Assembly: GCA_030696345.1 (NCBI GenBank)
Contig: JAUYSK010000022.1
Coordinates: 124,001 to 188,000 of the forward strand
DNA length: 64,000 nucleotides
Reading direction: 5' to 3'
Source of the DNA: Azonexus sp.
GTDB taxonomy: Bacteria > Pseudomonadota > Gammaproteobacteria > Burkholderiales > Rhodocyclaceae
The notes beneath the pieces were generated by a model. It was not told the origin of the DNA. It ran no database searches and saw only the letters and a list, made by a program, of their open reading frames with translations. Each line of letters opens with the position of its first letter. The stretch's first letter is position 1. Shown piece by piece: positions 1 to 9,474 of this stretch. A program made the position numbers and the translations under genes.

Positions 1-1
1 T

Positions 2-420
2 ATTCTGGCTCTCAATGCTGCCGTGGAAGCGGCGCGGGCGGGTGAGCAAGGGCGTGGTTTTGCTGTCGTTGCCACCGAGGTTCGCAATCTGGCCCAGCGC
101 AGTGCTGCGGCTGCCAAGGAAATCAAGATGCTGATTTCGGATTCCGTCGACAAGGTCGAGGCCGGCAATCGCTTGGTCGATCAGGCCGGGCGGACGATGG
201 AAGAGGTGGTGGCGAGCATCAAGCGCGTTGCCCGGATCATGACCGACATTTCGGAGGCCAGCCGCGAGCAGACTTCCGGTATCGAGCAGGTCAGCCTTGC
301 CGTTACACAGATGGATGAGATGACGCAGCAGAATGCCGCCCTGGTCGAAGAGGCCGCTGCAGCCGCGGAAAGCCTGGAAGAGCAGGCGCGCAGCCTGTCG
401 CAGACGGTTTCAGTGTTCAG
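2..420. repeat. Paralogous repeat with 3212-3630 (MCP signalling domain)
   Basis: This stretch aligns without gaps, at a constant offset of 3210 bases, with 3212-3630 in the next receptor gene. Most differences are third-codon-position changes and the encoded proteins are almost identical. It is a tandem gene duplication of the signalling domain and a possible substrate for recombination. Confidence 0.8.
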
Positions 421-913
421 GTTGCCGGGTGGAATTCTGGTTGAACATCAGTCAAATTTGTCTGGTCTGGACTTTGATGGTGCCATCTCGGCGCACCGCA
501 AGTGGAAGCAGCGCCTGCTCGATTTCGTGGCGGGTGGCGACGAAAAACTGGACCCGGCCACCGTCGGGCGTGACGATCAATGCGCGCTGGGCTGCTGGAT
601 ACATGGCGATGGCCGTCAGCTCGCCGGCAATGCCAACTATTCAGAATTGAAAGCGGAGCACGCCGGTTTTCATCGCAGTGCGGCCGACGTCATTCGGGCG
701 CACATGGCCGGCGATAGCGCCACGGCCCGCGAGCAGATTTCCGGCGAGTTCGCGGATCGTTCGACTCGGGTAATCGGGCTGCTTGAAGGCATTCGTGCTG
801 CAGGGAAGTCCGTGCCGCCGCCGATGCTGGCCGCAAAGACAACGAAAAAACTTGCCTCCAGTCAGCTTCCAGCACTTTCGGCGCCGGATGAGGACGAGTG
901 GGCAGAATTCTAA
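2..913 (+). CDS. Methyl-accepting chemotaxis protein, C-terminal part, with CZB domain (5' end outside window)
   Basis: The reading frame is open from the window edge, so only the C-terminal 304 residues of a chemoreceptor are present. They begin inside the cytoplasmic hairpin tip, with the strongly conserved stretch [20 protein letters not shown] that contacts CheA and the coupling protein, and continue into the methylation helix. A chemoreceptor zinc-binding (CZB) domain follows at about 160-245 of the visible part. Its usual ligands are all visible: the His of HRKWKQRL, the Cys of CALGCW, and the paired His of HAGFH. CZB domains are known to bind zinc and can sense hypochlorite. The extreme C-terminus is EWAEF, which fits the CheR/CheB docking pentapeptide pattern x-W-x-x-F. 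The next MCP starts 30 bases downstream and is a close paralogue. Ligand and membrane parts cannot be judged. Confidence 0.95.
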   Translation: MLALNAAVEAARAGEQGRGFAVVATEVRNLAQRSAAAAKEIKMLISDSVDKVEAGNRLVDQAGRTMEEVVASIKRVARIMTDISEASREQTSGIEQVSLAVTQMDEMTQQNAALVEEAAAAAESLEEQARSLSQTVSVFRLPGGILVEHQSNLSGLDFDGAISAHRKWKQRLLDFVAGGDEKLDPATVGRDDQCALGCWIHGDGRQLAGNANYSELKAEHAGFHRSAADVIRAHMAGDSATAREQISGEFADRSTRVIGLLEGIRAAGKSVPPPMLAAKTTKKLASSQLPALSAPDEDEWAEF

Positions 914-943
914 CAAACGAGACAACCGGACGGATGATCACTG

Positions 944-3772
944 ATGCGAAATAACTTGCCTGTCACCAATGTCGAAATAGAGCTCGATGATCATGTCCTG
1001 ATCGTTTCGACGACTGACCTCAAGGGGCAGATCACCTCGATCAACAAGGACTTCATCGATATCAGCGGTTTCACGGAAGCTGAGTTGATTGGTCAGCCCC
1101 ATAACATCGTGCGCCACCCAGATATGCCGGTTGAGGCGTTTGACGACATGTGGCGGGATCTGAAAGATGGTCGCCCATGGACGGGACTGGTCAAGAATCG
1201 CTGCAAAAATGGCAACTACTACTGGGTTCTGGCAACTGCGACGCCGGTCCGAGAAAACGGGCAGGTGGCCGGGTACATGTCGGTGCGACGCAAGCCTTCG
1301 CCGCAACAGATTGAAGCGGCTGAAAGTGCCTACCGACTGTTCCGCGAGAAAAACGCAGGTGGTTTGAGAATCAGGCATGGCGCGGTCGTCAAGGGGGGCG
1401 AGGGTTTTTTCGCTGGCTTGTCGCTCAGGACGAAGCTGATTTCCGGGTTTGCCGCCTTGCTGGCAGCAATGATCGTTATTGCCGGGCTTGGCATCTGGGG
1501 CATGGGGCAAACAAACGAAGTCGTCGGCAAGATGTACAACGGCCGCTTGCAACCGACTCAGGCACTCGCGACTATTGGCAAGCTGATGGCGGACAACCGG
1601 TCACAGATTCTTCTCTCCCTGCAGCATGATCCGAGTGGACCCTATGCCAAGTTGCACGATCATCCGCTCGACTTCCACCTTAAGCAGGTTGAGGCGAATA
1701 TTGCCGAGGTTCAGGTGCAGTGGGATGTCTACAAGAAGGGCATACGAACGGAAGACCATCAGAAGATCGCCGATGCCTTTGGCGAGGCGCGTAAAAGTTA
1801 TGTAACCGAAGGCCTGTTGCCGGCCAAGATGGCGCTGGCTGAAGGCCGGTTCGATGATGCCACTCAGATCCTTCTGAAGAAAATCAACCCGGCCTATAAC
1901 GATGCTGCCCAGAAGGCCGGTGACCTGTTCAAGCGGCAGGTTGAGCGTGGTCAGTTCGAGATGGAGCAGAGTGAAAAGAGTTACAGCAGCATACGACTCT
2001 GGGTCTTCCTGGTTGTTGCCCTTGCCCTGGGGGCTGGCCTGTTGATTGCCGTGGCGATCATTCGCTCCGTTACTCGCCCGATCGATGACATCGTTGCGAC
2101 CTTCCAGTCACTGGCGAACGGTGACTTCACGCGTAACGTCGACATCTCGCGCAATGACGAGATGGGTAAGGTGCTTCAAGGCCTGCAGTCGATGCAAATT
2201 CAGCAGGGATTCAATGTGGCTGAGAGCCGTCGCATTGCCAACGACAATCTGCGAATTCAGATTGCGCTGGACTGTGTTTCGTCCAATCTACGTATTGCCG
2301 ACGATGACGGGACGGTCATTTATGCCAACAAGGGCTTGCTGACTACGCTGCGCCAGATCGAGCCTGGCATGCGTCAGCGGCAACCTGGCTTCTCGGTGGA
2401 AACCTTCATTGGCAGCAATATCGGGAACTTCTACCCGGATCCCGCAGCCGCCCTCAAGACCCTGCGTGAATTGCAGGGAACTCGTAATACGGAATTGGAT
2501 ATTGGCGGCCGTATTTACAATGTGGTGACCAATCCGATTGTCAATGATCTGGGCCAGCGTCTCGGGACCGTCGGCGAGTGGATTGACCGTACGGCAGAAC
2601 TCAATGCCCAGCGTTCTGTCTCTGCGCTGATCAGTCGTGCCTCGGCAGGAGATCTGGAGGCACGTCTTGATACCGGCGAGCTTGAGGGTTTTTACAAGGA
2701 GCTTGGTCTGGGTATCAACAGCCTGCTTGAAACCAGCGGCTCGGCCATCGGCGAAATCGCCGATATGCTTGAGCGGGTTGCTGCGGGCGATTTGACCCAG
2801 ACCATTGGCAGCAACTACGAGGGGACTTTTGCCAAGTTACGCGATGATGCTAACGCCACAGTTGGCAAGCTCCGTGACCTGGTCGGAGAAATTCAGATGG
2901 CAGCCGGTACGATCAATACCGCCGCCCGGGAAATTGCCTCGGGCAATCAGGACCTTTCCAGCCGTACTGAAGAGCAGGCCAGCAGCCTTGAGGAAACTGC
3001 TTCCAGTATGGAGGAACTGACCTCGACGGTCCGCCACAATGCGGACAACGCTCGCCAGGCCAACGAGCTTGCCAGCGATGCCCAGCGCGTTGCGGAACAG
3101 GGGGGCGAGGTGGTAGGCCAGGTGGTGCATACAATGAGTTCCATCCACCAGTCCAGCAGCAAGATTGCAGACATTATTGGGGTCATTGACGGTATTGCCT
3201 TCCAGACCAATATCCTGGCGCTCAATGCCGCAGTTGAAGCAGCGCGGGCTGGCGAGCAGGGGCGTGGTTTTGCGGTTGTTGCCACCGAAGTGCGTAATCT
3301 CGCCCAGCGTAGTGCAACCGCAGCCAAGGAAATCAAGGGGCTGATTTCCGATTCGGTCGACCGGGTCGAGGCCGGCAATCGACTTGTTGAGCAGGCGGGG
3401 CGCACTATGGAAGAGGTAGTCGCCAGTATCAAGCGAGTCGCCAAGATTGTTACCGACATCTCGAGTGCCAGCCGTGAGCAGAGTGCTGGCATCGAACAGG
3501 TGAGTCAGGCGGTCAGCCAGATGGACGAAGTGACGCAGCAGAATGCTGCCCTTGTCGAGGAAGCTGCTGCGGCTGCAGAAAGCTTGGAAGAGCAAGCGCG
3601 CAATCTTGCGGATCTGGTGACCGTTTTCAAAATTGCGGAAGGGAAGGGCGACCGGCAACGCCTTGCCAGTCCGGTCCATGTACCTCAAGCAGTACCGAGC
3701 CGGCCGCAGGTATCCAGTAGAAAAACTCAGGCGCTACCGGCCTCTCTGGATGATGAGTGGACAGAGTTCTAG
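944..3772 (+). CDS. Methyl-accepting chemotaxis protein with Aer-like N-terminal PAS domain
   Basis: A 942-residue transmembrane chemoreceptor. Visible order: an N-terminal PAS domain (about 10-115) with the Aer-type motif NIVRHPDMP, which in the family suggests redox or FAD-based sensing; TM1 about 163-187; a four-helix-bundle-like sensor region; TM2 about 350-374; a HAMP domain about 375-428; a second PAS-like module about 434-555; a second HAMP-like segment about 600-650; then the MCP signalling domain with the same hairpin tip as the upstream receptor. The protein ends in EWTEF, a CheR-docking-type pentapeptide. The ATG at 944 lies 30 bases after the previous stop, so the two receptors are probably cotranscribed. 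The cofactor of the PAS domain is inferred, not visible. The 173 bases after the gene contain only the MCP-tail remnant. Confidence 0.96.
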   Translation: MRNNLPVTNVEIELDDHVLIVSTTDLKGQITSINKDFIDISGFTEAELIGQPHNIVRHPDMPVEAFDDMWRDLKDGRPWTGLVKNRCKNGNYYWVLATATPVRENGQVAGYMSVRRKPSPQQIEAAESAYRLFREKNAGGLRIRHGAVVKGGEGFFAGLSLRTKLISGFAALLAAMIVIAGLGIWGMGQTNEVVGKMYNGRLQPTQALATIGKLMADNRSQILLSLQHDPSGPYAKLHDHPLDFHLKQVEANIAEVQVQWDVYKKGIRTEDHQKIADAFGEARKSYVTEGLLPAKMALAEGRFDDATQILLKKINPAYNDAAQKAGDLFKRQVERGQFEMEQSEKSYSSIRLWVFLVVALALGAGLLIAVAIIRSVTRPIDDIVATFQSLANGDFTRNVDISRNDEMGKVLQGLQSMQIQQGFNVAESRRIANDNLRIQIALDCVSSNLRIADDDGTVIYANKGLLTTLRQIEPGMRQRQPGFSVETFIGSNIGNFYPDPAAALKTLRELQGTRNTELDIGGRIYNVVTNPIVNDLGQRLGTVGEWIDRTAELNAQRSVSALISRASAGDLEARLDTGELEGFYKELGLGINSLLETSGSAIGEIADMLERVAAGDLTQTIGSNYEGTFAKLRDDANATVGKLRDLVGEIQMAAGTINTAAREIASGNQDLSSRTEEQASSLEETASSMEELTSTVRHNADNARQANELASDAQRVAEQGGEVVGQVVHTMSSIHQSSSKIADIIGVIDGIAFQTNILALNAAVEAARAGEQGRGFAVVATEVRNLAQRSATAAKEIKGLISDSVDRVEAGNRLVEQAGRTMEEVVASIKRVAKIVTDISSASREQSAGIEQVSQAVSQMDEVTQQNAALVEEAAAAAESLEEQARNLADLVTVFKIAEGKGDRQRLASPVHVPQAVPSRPQVSSRKTQALPASLDDEWTEF

Positions 3773-3882
3773 TCGGACTCAGTAGAAATTCGATATGAGT
3801 ATGCGCGTGGAAATATGTCGAGGCGTTGGAGAGAAGAAATTCACACAAATCTATTAGTAACTGTCCCTCCGCCAGTGCTTGG

Positions 3883-3948
3883 CGCCCGGCGGCAAGAAAA
3901 GCACCCGCACTTGCGGCCAGTCTCGTCGATGAATGGGAAAAGTACTGA
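3883..3948 (+). pseudogene. Remnant C-terminal tail of a third MCP
   Basis: The last 21 codons before a TGA at 3946 read RPAARKAPALAASLVDEWEK followed by Y. This closely matches the tail of the preceding receptor ([20 protein letters not shown]), including the EW-x-aromatic docking motif. No start codon or upstream receptor sequence is attached; bases 3773-3882 do not continue the similarity in any frame I could follow. The simplest reading is that a third tandem MCP stood here and was lost by deletion, leaving its tail directly before cheR. A chance match over 21 residues at exactly the expected place, three bases before cheR, seems unlikely. Confidence 0.65.
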
Positions 3949-3950
3949 CC

Positions 3951-4859
3951 ATGGTTGAATTTAGAAAAGCTGTATTGCCGACATCCCCAAAATCCAGCGC
4001 TTCGACGCAGGATTTTCCTGCCCGGGAACAAGGTGGCGCGCGGGAATTCAGTTTTTCTCCTGCGGATTTCGAGCGTGTTCGCAAGCTCATCTATCAGCAC
4101 GCCGGAATTTCCCTGTCGCCAGTCAAGCAGGATATGGTTTATTCACGGCTTGCTCGCCGCTTGCGCGCGACAGGCAAACAGACTTTTGTCGAGTATCTTG
4201 ATGCGCTGGAGAAAAATGGGGGCGACGAATGGGAGCGTTTCGTCAATTCACTGACAACCAATTTGACCTCTTTTTTTCGTGAACCGCACCACTTCCCGAT
4301 TTTTGCTGATCATTTGCGCAAACTCGGTACGAAGCGTCCGATTCGCATCTGGTGCTCGGCGGCTTCAACGGGCGAAGAGCCCTACTCCATAGCGATTACG
4401 GTGGCCGAAACCTTCGGCGCCAACGCGTCACATGTCTCCATTTTTGCCTCCGATCTCGATACGAATGTTCTGGAAACAGCCCGAAAAGGGGTGTATCCGA
4501 TCGACCGGGTGGAAAAACTCTCCCCAGAACGGTTGCGCCGGTTTTTCCTGCGCGGCACCGGCAATCAGGATGGCTACGTTGCCGTCCGACCCGAACTGAA
4601 AACGATGATCGAGTTTCAGCGGTTGAATCTGCTGGATGCGAGCTACGCCGTCAAAGGGCCGCTGGATGTGATCTTCTGTCGAAATGTGATGATTTATTTC
4701 GACAAACCTACCCAATATAAAATTCTCTCGCGTTTCGCCCCGATGTTGCAGCCTGATGGCTTGATGTTCGCGGGCCATTCAGAGAGCTTTCTGCATGCGT
4801 CTGATCTCTTCTCATCGCTGGGCAAGACGGTTTACGCGCTGGCCAAGGCCAGGGCATAA
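3951..4859 (+). CDS. cheR: Chemotaxis protein methyltransferase CheR
   Basis: Transfers methyl groups from S-adenosylmethionine to receptor glutamates during adaptation. The N-terminal helical CheR domain (about 35-90) precedes the SAM-binding fold with motif CSAASTGEEPYS (about 130) and the later NVMIYFD motif (about 245). At 302 residues it is slightly longer than E. coli CheR because of a short N-terminal extension. I chose the ATG at 3951 over an in-frame ATG at 3933. The segment GGGAAAAG sits 8 bases before 3951, whereas nothing like a ribosome site precedes 3933, and the earlier ATG lies inside the MCP-tail remnant, whose stop is two bases before 3951. cheD follows after 8 bases. The receptors upstream carry the docking pentapeptide this class of CheR can bind. 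Confidence 0.95.
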   Translation: MVEFRKAVLPTSPKSSASTQDFPAREQGGAREFSFSPADFERVRKLIYQHAGISLSPVKQDMVYSRLARRLRATGKQTFVEYLDALEKNGGDEWERFVNSLTTNLTSFFREPHHFPIFADHLRKLGTKRPIRIWCSAASTGEEPYSIAITVAETFGANASHVSIFASDLDTNVLETARKGVYPIDRVEKLSPERLRRFFLRGTGNQDGYVAVRPELKTMIEFQRLNLLDASYAVKGPLDVIFCRNVMIYFDKPTQYKILSRFAPMLQPDGLMFAGHSESFLHASDLFSSLGKTVYALAKARA

Positions 4860-4867
4860 GGAATAAA

Positions 4868-5473
4868 GTGCCGCACGCTTACGACGAGCATCTGGCCAGC
4901 AACCGATATTACGATCGGAATTTTCAGCTGGATGCTGCAAAAATTCTGCCGGGAGAATATTTCGTCGCGGGTGAAGGGATGTTGCTGGTGACTGTCCTCG
5001 GCTCCTGCGTGGCTGCCTGCATCCGTGATGTCGACGCAGGTGTTGGCGGGATGAACCACTTCATGCTGCCCGATGACGGGCGGCGCGATACCGTCGGTAG
5101 TTCGGCGCGCTACGGTACTTATGCGATGGAAATCCTGATCAATCATCTGATCAAGTTGGGGGCAAAGCGAAACCGGCTGGAAGCCAAGGTTTTTGGGGGC
5201 GGTGCGGTTATGGCCAGTCTGTCGAGCAGCAACGTCGGTGAGCGGAATGCCGAGTTCGTGCTTGATTACCTCAAGACCGAAAAAATTCCCGTTCTGGCAA
5301 AGGACTTGTTGGATTCATACCCGCGAAAAGTCTACTATTTTCCGGGTACAGGACGTGTGCTGGTCAAGAAACTGCATCGGGTTCATAACGAAACCCTGTT
5401 TAGTCGCGAAAAGGATTACAAGGATCGTCTCGCAGGCGCCAAGGTGGAAGGCGATGTTGAGTTGTTCATTTGA
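4868..5473 (+). CDS. cheD: Chemoreceptor glutamine deamidase CheD
   Basis: Converts specific receptor glutamines to glutamates, making them methylatable; in some bacteria it also interacts with CheC. The 201-residue protein has the family catalytic elements: the Cys of LGSCVAACI (C47), the His of GGMNHFMLP (H64) and a nearby Thr (T42). Start is GTG at 4868, with AAGGAA 5 bases upstream and 8 bases after cheR. The order cheR-cheD-cheB is a standard adaptation module. No cheC is present in the window; cheZ is the phosphatase here. Confidence 0.95.
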   Translation: MPHAYDEHLASNRYYDRNFQLDAAKILPGEYFVAGEGMLLVTVLGSCVAACIRDVDAGVGGMNHFMLPDDGRRDTVGSSARYGTYAMEILINHLIKLGAKRNRLEAKVFGGGAVMASLSSSNVGERNAEFVLDYLKTEKIPVLAKDLLDSYPRKVYYFPGTGRVLVKKLHRVHNETLFSREKDYKDRLAGAKVEGDVELFI

Positions 5474-5508
5474 TGTAGTTCTACTTAAAAATTGAATTTT
5501 CCAAATTT

Positions 5509-6576
5509 ATGCTGAAAAAAGTCAAAGTCTTGGTGGTCGATGATTCGGCGTTGATGCGCGGACTTCTGACCGAGATGATTAACAGTACGCCTGATCTGGA
5601 GGTAGTTGGGGTTGCGCCGGACGCTGTGGTTGCCCGCGAAATGATCAAGGCGCTAAACCCGGATGTGCTGACGCTGGATGTTCATATGCCAAAAATGGAT
5701 GGCATTGAGTTTCTGGAACGCCTGATGCGCCTTCGGCCCATGCCGGTGGTGATGGTTTCTTCCTTGACGGAAGGCGGGTCGGAGACAACGCTGAAGGCAC
5801 TTGAATTGGGCGCCGTTGATTTTATCGGCAAGCCGCGCGCCGATAGTGCCAAGCGTATGGAAGACTACGCCGAAGAACTGGGTGAGAAAATCCGCGCCGC
5901 CAAGGGCGCGCGTTTGCGCCGGCAGATAGTGCAATCTTCATCATCCGTATCGCCTTTGGCTGCCGTGCCCGCAACTGTCGTGCCCAAGCCGGTGGTTCGC
6001 AACGCCAGCGGGAAAATCATCTTTTTGGGGGCGTCCACCGGAGGAACCGAGGCGATCAAGGAGTTTCTGCTTGGGATGCCGGCTGATTGCCCGCCGATTT
6101 TGATCGTGCAGCATATGCCGGAGACGTTTACTGCCTCGTTCGCACGTCGCCTGGATAGTCTTTGCGCGCCACGGGTCATTGAGTCTCAGGGAAATGAGAA
6201 GATAGAACCGGGAACTGTCTATGTCGCGCCCGGGCACTCTCATTTGCAGATTCGTCGCGCTCCATCGGGTTATGTCACCGAACTGCAAGCGACCGCCCCG
6301 GTCAATCGGCATCGCCCTTCGGTTGATGTGTTGTTTGACTCTGCGGCCAGCCTGGTTGGCAAGCAGGCTGTTGGTGTCATCCTGACTGGAATGGGTAAGG
6401 ATGGTGCTCAGGGGATGTTGCGAATGCGCCAGGCAGGGGCGCGTACCTTCGGCCAGGATGAGGCGTCTTGTGTCGTGTACGGAATGCCTCGCGAGGCATT
6501 TTTAGTCGGTGCCGTCGAGGAGCAATTCGCCCTTGACGAGATTTCAAAGCGTGTTTTAGTGGCGGCGAGTCGTTGA
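5509..6576 (+). CDS. cheB: Chemotaxis response regulator / protein-glutamate methylesterase CheB
   Basis: Removes methyl groups (and deamidates) from receptors when phosphorylated by CheA. A receiver domain comes first, with the acidic pocket in [11 protein letters not shown] and phospho-acceptor Asp in [10 protein letters not shown] (about residue 58). A linker of about 30 residues follows, then the methylesterase domain with catalytic Ser in [10 protein letters not shown], His in QHMPETF and Asp in GMGKDGAQG. 355 residues is normal. The start is the ATG at 5509; it has no good ribosome site and sits in an AT-rich 35-base gap after cheD, so translation may depend partly on coupling. Confidence 0.96.
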   Translation: MLKKVKVLVVDDSALMRGLLTEMINSTPDLEVVGVAPDAVVAREMIKALNPDVLTLDVHMPKMDGIEFLERLMRLRPMPVVMVSSLTEGGSETTLKALELGAVDFIGKPRADSAKRMEDYAEELGEKIRAAKGARLRRQIVQSSSSVSPLAAVPATVVPKPVVRNASGKIIFLGASTGGTEAIKEFLLGMPADCPPILIVQHMPETFTASFARRLDSLCAPRVIESQGNEKIEPGTVYVAPGHSHLQIRRAPSGYVTELQATAPVNRHRPSVDVLFDSAASLVGKQAVGVILTGMGKDGAQGMLRMRQAGARTFGQDEASCVVYGMPREAFLVGAVEEQFALDEISKRVLVAASR

Positions 6577-6656
6577 TTGATCTGTTGGGCTTGTTCCCTA
6601 TGGCGAAAGTATTAAACTAACCAGTAGTCTGAAAATTACATTATTGGGAAAATCAT

Positions 6657-6962
6657 ATGCAAGCAAGCGTTCTCAAAGAAGCCGGCAAGGCTGTTATCAA
6701 ACTGAGTGGCAGGTTTGATTTCAATACACATCGCGAATTTCGTAGCGCTTATGAACCTCTGGTCAGTGATGCTGACACTCGGGCTGTGGTGGTCGATTTC
6801 TCCAGTGTCGATTATCTGGACAGTTCCGCGCTGGGTATGTTGCTGATGTTGCGCGACAAATTGGGCGGTGCCAACAAGGAAGTTGCCCTGGCGGGGGTTC
6901 GTGGCAACGTGAAGCAGGTGCTTGATATTGCCAATTTTGGAAAGCTATTTCCGATTTCCTGA
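6657..6962 (+). CDS. STAS-domain protein (anti-sigma-factor-antagonist-like)
   Basis: A 101-residue single STAS domain of the SpoIIAA/RsbV type. The phosphorylatable-serine region DSSALGML (D55, S56, S57) is intact, so it could be switched by a partner kinase. No RsbW-like kinase or PP2C phosphatase gene is in the window, so its partner must be encoded elsewhere or it acts through the chemotaxis kinase; its target is unknown. It stands between cheB and cheV with 80 bases before it and a hairpin after it, so it may be its own transcription unit. Start ATG 6657. Confidence 0.85.
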   Translation: MQASVLKEAGKAVIKLSGRFDFNTHREFRSAYEPLVSDADTRAVVVDFSSVDYLDSSALGMLLMLRDKLGGANKEVALAGVRGNVKQVLDIANFGKLFPIS

Positions 6963-6967
6963 GCTAG

Positions 6968-6989
6968 CCGCTGACGCAAGAGTCAGCGG
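6968..6989 (+). terminator. Hairpin after STAS gene, possible terminator
   Basis: A perfect 8-base-pair stem, CCGCTGAC/GTCAGCGG, with a 6-base loop begins 6 bases after the stop. No T-run follows, so it is either a weak or factor-dependent terminator or an mRNA-stabilising hairpin. Confidence 0.45.
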
Positions 6990-7118
6990 GAGCAGGGTTG
7001 GTCGCGTTGAACGCAGGTGTTGCACGGTTTGTCGACCGTGGAAAAGCGTGTATTCTTGGTTTTCCTCGGTGCTATAACTAGACCAATAGGCCGATTGCGT
7101 GATGTGCGAGGGGATGAG

Positions 7119-8087
7119 ATGTCAGAGTTACTGAAGAATATTGATGCGCGAACCAAGCTTGCTGGCACCAACAAGCTGGAAATACTGCTTTTCTTTCTTG
7201 GCGTGGATCAGCGGACGGGTCGCCGGGAAACCTACGGTATCAATGTTTTCAAGGTTCGGGAGGTAATGCGGACGCCAGTGATCACAGCTGCTCCCGATAT
7301 GCCCGCCTCGGTTGAAGGAATGGTCAGCCTGCGTGGTGCGCTGGTGCCGGTAATCGATCTGGCCAAATATTCCGGAATGTCTGCCGAAACGCCACGCGAA
7401 ATCATGATCGTGACCGAATACAACGGTCATACCCAGGGCTTTCTGGTTGAGGGTGTTGATACGATTCTCCGCCTCGACTGGAGCAAGATGCGGGTTCCGC
7501 CGGAAATGCTGACTGCCCAGACTGGTGGCTTGGTTACAGCGGTGACCGAACTGGATGATGGTCGTCTGGTAATGATGATGGACGTCGAAAAAGTGCTGTC
7601 GGAAACGACCAGTATTGACAACGAAATCATGTTCCGTGGTGTGCTTGCGGTGGACCGTCCGGATGCCACCGTTTTCTACTGTGACGATTCCAGCGTGGCA
7701 CGCAAGCAGATCGAGAAAACGCTGGCCGTCATGGGCGTCAAGGGCATCAGTGCAGTTAACGGGCGCAAAATGTGGGAAGAGATGCAGAAGGTTGCAGCTT
7801 ATGCCCTATCCATCGGTCAGCCGGTTTCTTCCTTGATCAGTCTGGTTCTGACGGATATCGAAATGCCAGAAATGGATGGCTATATCCTGACCAAAACGAT
7901 CAAGTCAGACCCTCGGTTCAATGGGGTTCCAGTGATCATGCATTCATCGCTGTCCGGTATGTCCAATCAAAAGCTCGGCATGTCGGTCGGTGTTGATGAA
8001 TATGTGCCGAAATTTGAGCCGCAGCGACTGTCCGAAACCCTGGCTCGTCGCCTCGGGGTCGAAAATTTGCCGGTCAAGGCTGCGTGA
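7119..8087 (+). CDS. cheV: Chemotaxis coupling protein CheV (first copy)
   Basis: A fusion of a CheW coupling domain (about 15-165) to a receiver domain (about 180-320). It links receptors to CheA and can be phosphorylated, which is thought to aid adaptation. The receiver has the acidic pair in FYCDDSSVA and the phospho-acceptor Asp in LTDIEMPEMDG. I chose the ATG at 7119 because GAGGGG lies just upstream and the product then begins MSELLKNIDARTKL, matching the second CheV. A longer in-frame start at 7017 would add 34 residues with no similarity. It is about 50% similar to the next gene, a tandem duplication. Confidence 0.95.
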   Translation: MSELLKNIDARTKLAGTNKLEILLFFLGVDQRTGRRETYGINVFKVREVMRTPVITAAPDMPASVEGMVSLRGALVPVIDLAKYSGMSAETPREIMIVTEYNGHTQGFLVEGVDTILRLDWSKMRVPPEMLTAQTGGLVTAVTELDDGRLVMMMDVEKVLSETTSIDNEIMFRGVLAVDRPDATVFYCDDSSVARKQIEKTLAVMGVKGISAVNGRKMWEEMQKVAAYALSIGQPVSSLISLVLTDIEMPEMDGYILTKTIKSDPRFNGVPVIMHSSLSGMSNQKLGMSVGVDEYVPKFEPQRLSETLARRLGVENLPVKAA

Positions 8088-8106
8088 GCGATAGCGGGAG
8101 TTGGTA

Positions 8107-9045
8107 ATGGATCTCGTCGAAAATAAGAATCTACTCGATAGCATTGATGCTCGTACCCGTCTTGCAGGCTCCAATAAAATGGAGATTCTGCTTTTCTCGC
8201 TGGGGACTCGCGAAATATTCGGCATCAACGTTTTTAAGGTGCGCGAGGTTGGTCGTACGCCGCACATCACCAAAACACCCAACATGCCGCGTGGCGTTGA
8301 GGGGTTGATTTCCCTGCGCGGAAATGTCATCCCGGTTCTCTCGCTGGCGCCTTTCATGCAGCTTGATGGAGTTCCGCCCGGCTTGGGCAAGACCATGATG
8401 GTGGCCGAATACTCAAAGCGGACGCTTGGCTTCCTGGTTCATGAAGTGGACCGCATCATTCGGGTGGACTGGGAGAGGGTCAAAGCGCCGGAGAGCCTTC
8501 TGTCAACGAATCAGGGGCTGATCACGGCCGTGATCGAGCTTGATGGCGGCGGCTTGGTGTCCATTCTCGACGTCGAGCAAATTCTCGCTAATGCCTTTGG
8601 TGACGCGATCATTGTTGATATTGCACCCGCCCGTGTCAGCCCGGATGCCACCGTGTTTTTTGTCGATGACTCAATCGTGGCCCGCAGGAAAATCGCCGAG
8701 GTCCTCGAGCGCCTTGGCGTACGGCACAAGCATGCTACCAATGGCATGGAGGCCTGGACCCGCCTGCAGGGAATCGCTGCGCATGCGGCGCAAAGCGGAA
8801 CCAACATTCGAGAAGAGATTCGTCTGATCCTGGTCGATGCCGAAATGCCTGAAATGGACGGCTATGTGCTGACCAAGAATCTCAAATCCGATGCCCGTTT
8901 CAATGGTGTGCCTGTCGTGATGCACTCCTCGCTATCTTCCGAGGCCAATCGCGCGATGGGCAAGTCGGTTGGCGTGGATGCCTATGTTGCAAAATTTGAT
9001 GCTGAGGCGTTGGCTGATACATTGCGCCCGCTGATCGAACGATGA
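8107..9045 (+). CDS. cheV: Chemotaxis coupling protein CheV (second copy)
   Basis: The same architecture as the preceding gene: CheW domain, then receiver with the acidic pair in FFVDDSIVA and phospho-acceptor Asp in LVDAEMPEMDG. Product 312 residues. ATG at 8107 is preceded by GGGAG at 7-base spacing; an in-frame TTG two codons upstream is less likely. It begins 19 bases after the first cheV, so the two are cotranscribed. With no cheW in the window, this pair may supply coupling for the kinase encoded downstream. Confidence 0.95.
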   Translation: MDLVENKNLLDSIDARTRLAGSNKMEILLFSLGTREIFGINVFKVREVGRTPHITKTPNMPRGVEGLISLRGNVIPVLSLAPFMQLDGVPPGLGKTMMVAEYSKRTLGFLVHEVDRIIRVDWERVKAPESLLSTNQGLITAVIELDGGGLVSILDVEQILANAFGDAIIVDIAPARVSPDATVFFVDDSIVARRKIAEVLERLGVRHKHATNGMEAWTRLQGIAAHAAQSGTNIREEIRLILVDAEMPEMDGYVLTKNLKSDARFNGVPVVMHSSLSSEANRAMGKSVGVDAYVAKFDAEALADTLRPLIER

Positions 9046-9069
9046 TGAATAAATACTCCGGAGCCCCGT

Positions 9070-9465
9070 ATGGCAGTTGATCCAAAAATGAGATTTCTGG
9101 TGGTGGACGATTTTTCCACCATGCGTCGCATTGTTCGTAACCTGCTCAAGGAGCTCGGATTCACCAACGTTGATGAGGCTGAGGATGGCGCCATCGCATT
9201 GCAGAAACTTCAGGCCGGGAATTTCGAGTTTGTCGTGACCGACTGGAATATGCCGAACATGGATGGCCTTACGTTGTTGCAGTCCATTCGTGCTGCTCCC
9301 AACCTTAAACACTTGCCGGTGTTGATGATCACGGCAGAGGCTAAAAAGGAAAACATCATCGCAGCAGCTCAGGCGGGTGCGAGTGGCTACATCGTCAAAC
9401 CATTCACCGCCGGGACCTTGTCGGAAAAACTGAACAAGATTTTCGAGAAGATGGGCCATGCCTAA
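9070..9465 (+). CDS. cheY: Chemotaxis response regulator CheY
   Basis: Single receiver domain, 131 residues, which binds FliM when phosphorylated and switches motor rotation. All key residues are in place: D13/D14 in [10 protein letters not shown], phospho-acceptor D58 in [12 protein letters not shown]88 in [12 protein letters not shown] and K110 in YIVKPF. GGAG precedes the ATG. It is followed after 9 bases by cheZ, whose C-terminal peptide should bind it. Confidence 0.97.
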   Translation: MAVDPKMRFLVVDDFSTMRRIVRNLLKELGFTNVDEAEDGAIALQKLQAGNFEFVVTDWNMPNMDGLTLLQSIRAAPNLKHLPVLMITAEAKKENIIAAAQAGASGYIVKPFTAGTLSEKLNKIFEKMGHA

Positions 9466-9474
9466 GAGCGAATC

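Noticed and set aside
2837..3688. A 283-codon open frame antisense to the second MCP
   Set aside because: Mirror of the MCP signalling domain coding bias; no family seen.
3933..3950. Earlier ATG for cheR
   Set aside because: It lies inside the MCP-tail remnant and has no ribosome site; 3951 has a purine-rich site at good spacing.
7023..7040. Inverted repeat CACGGT-N6-ACCGTG before cheV
   Set aside because: Short, without a T-run or a fitting position for a terminator or known operator; likely chance.
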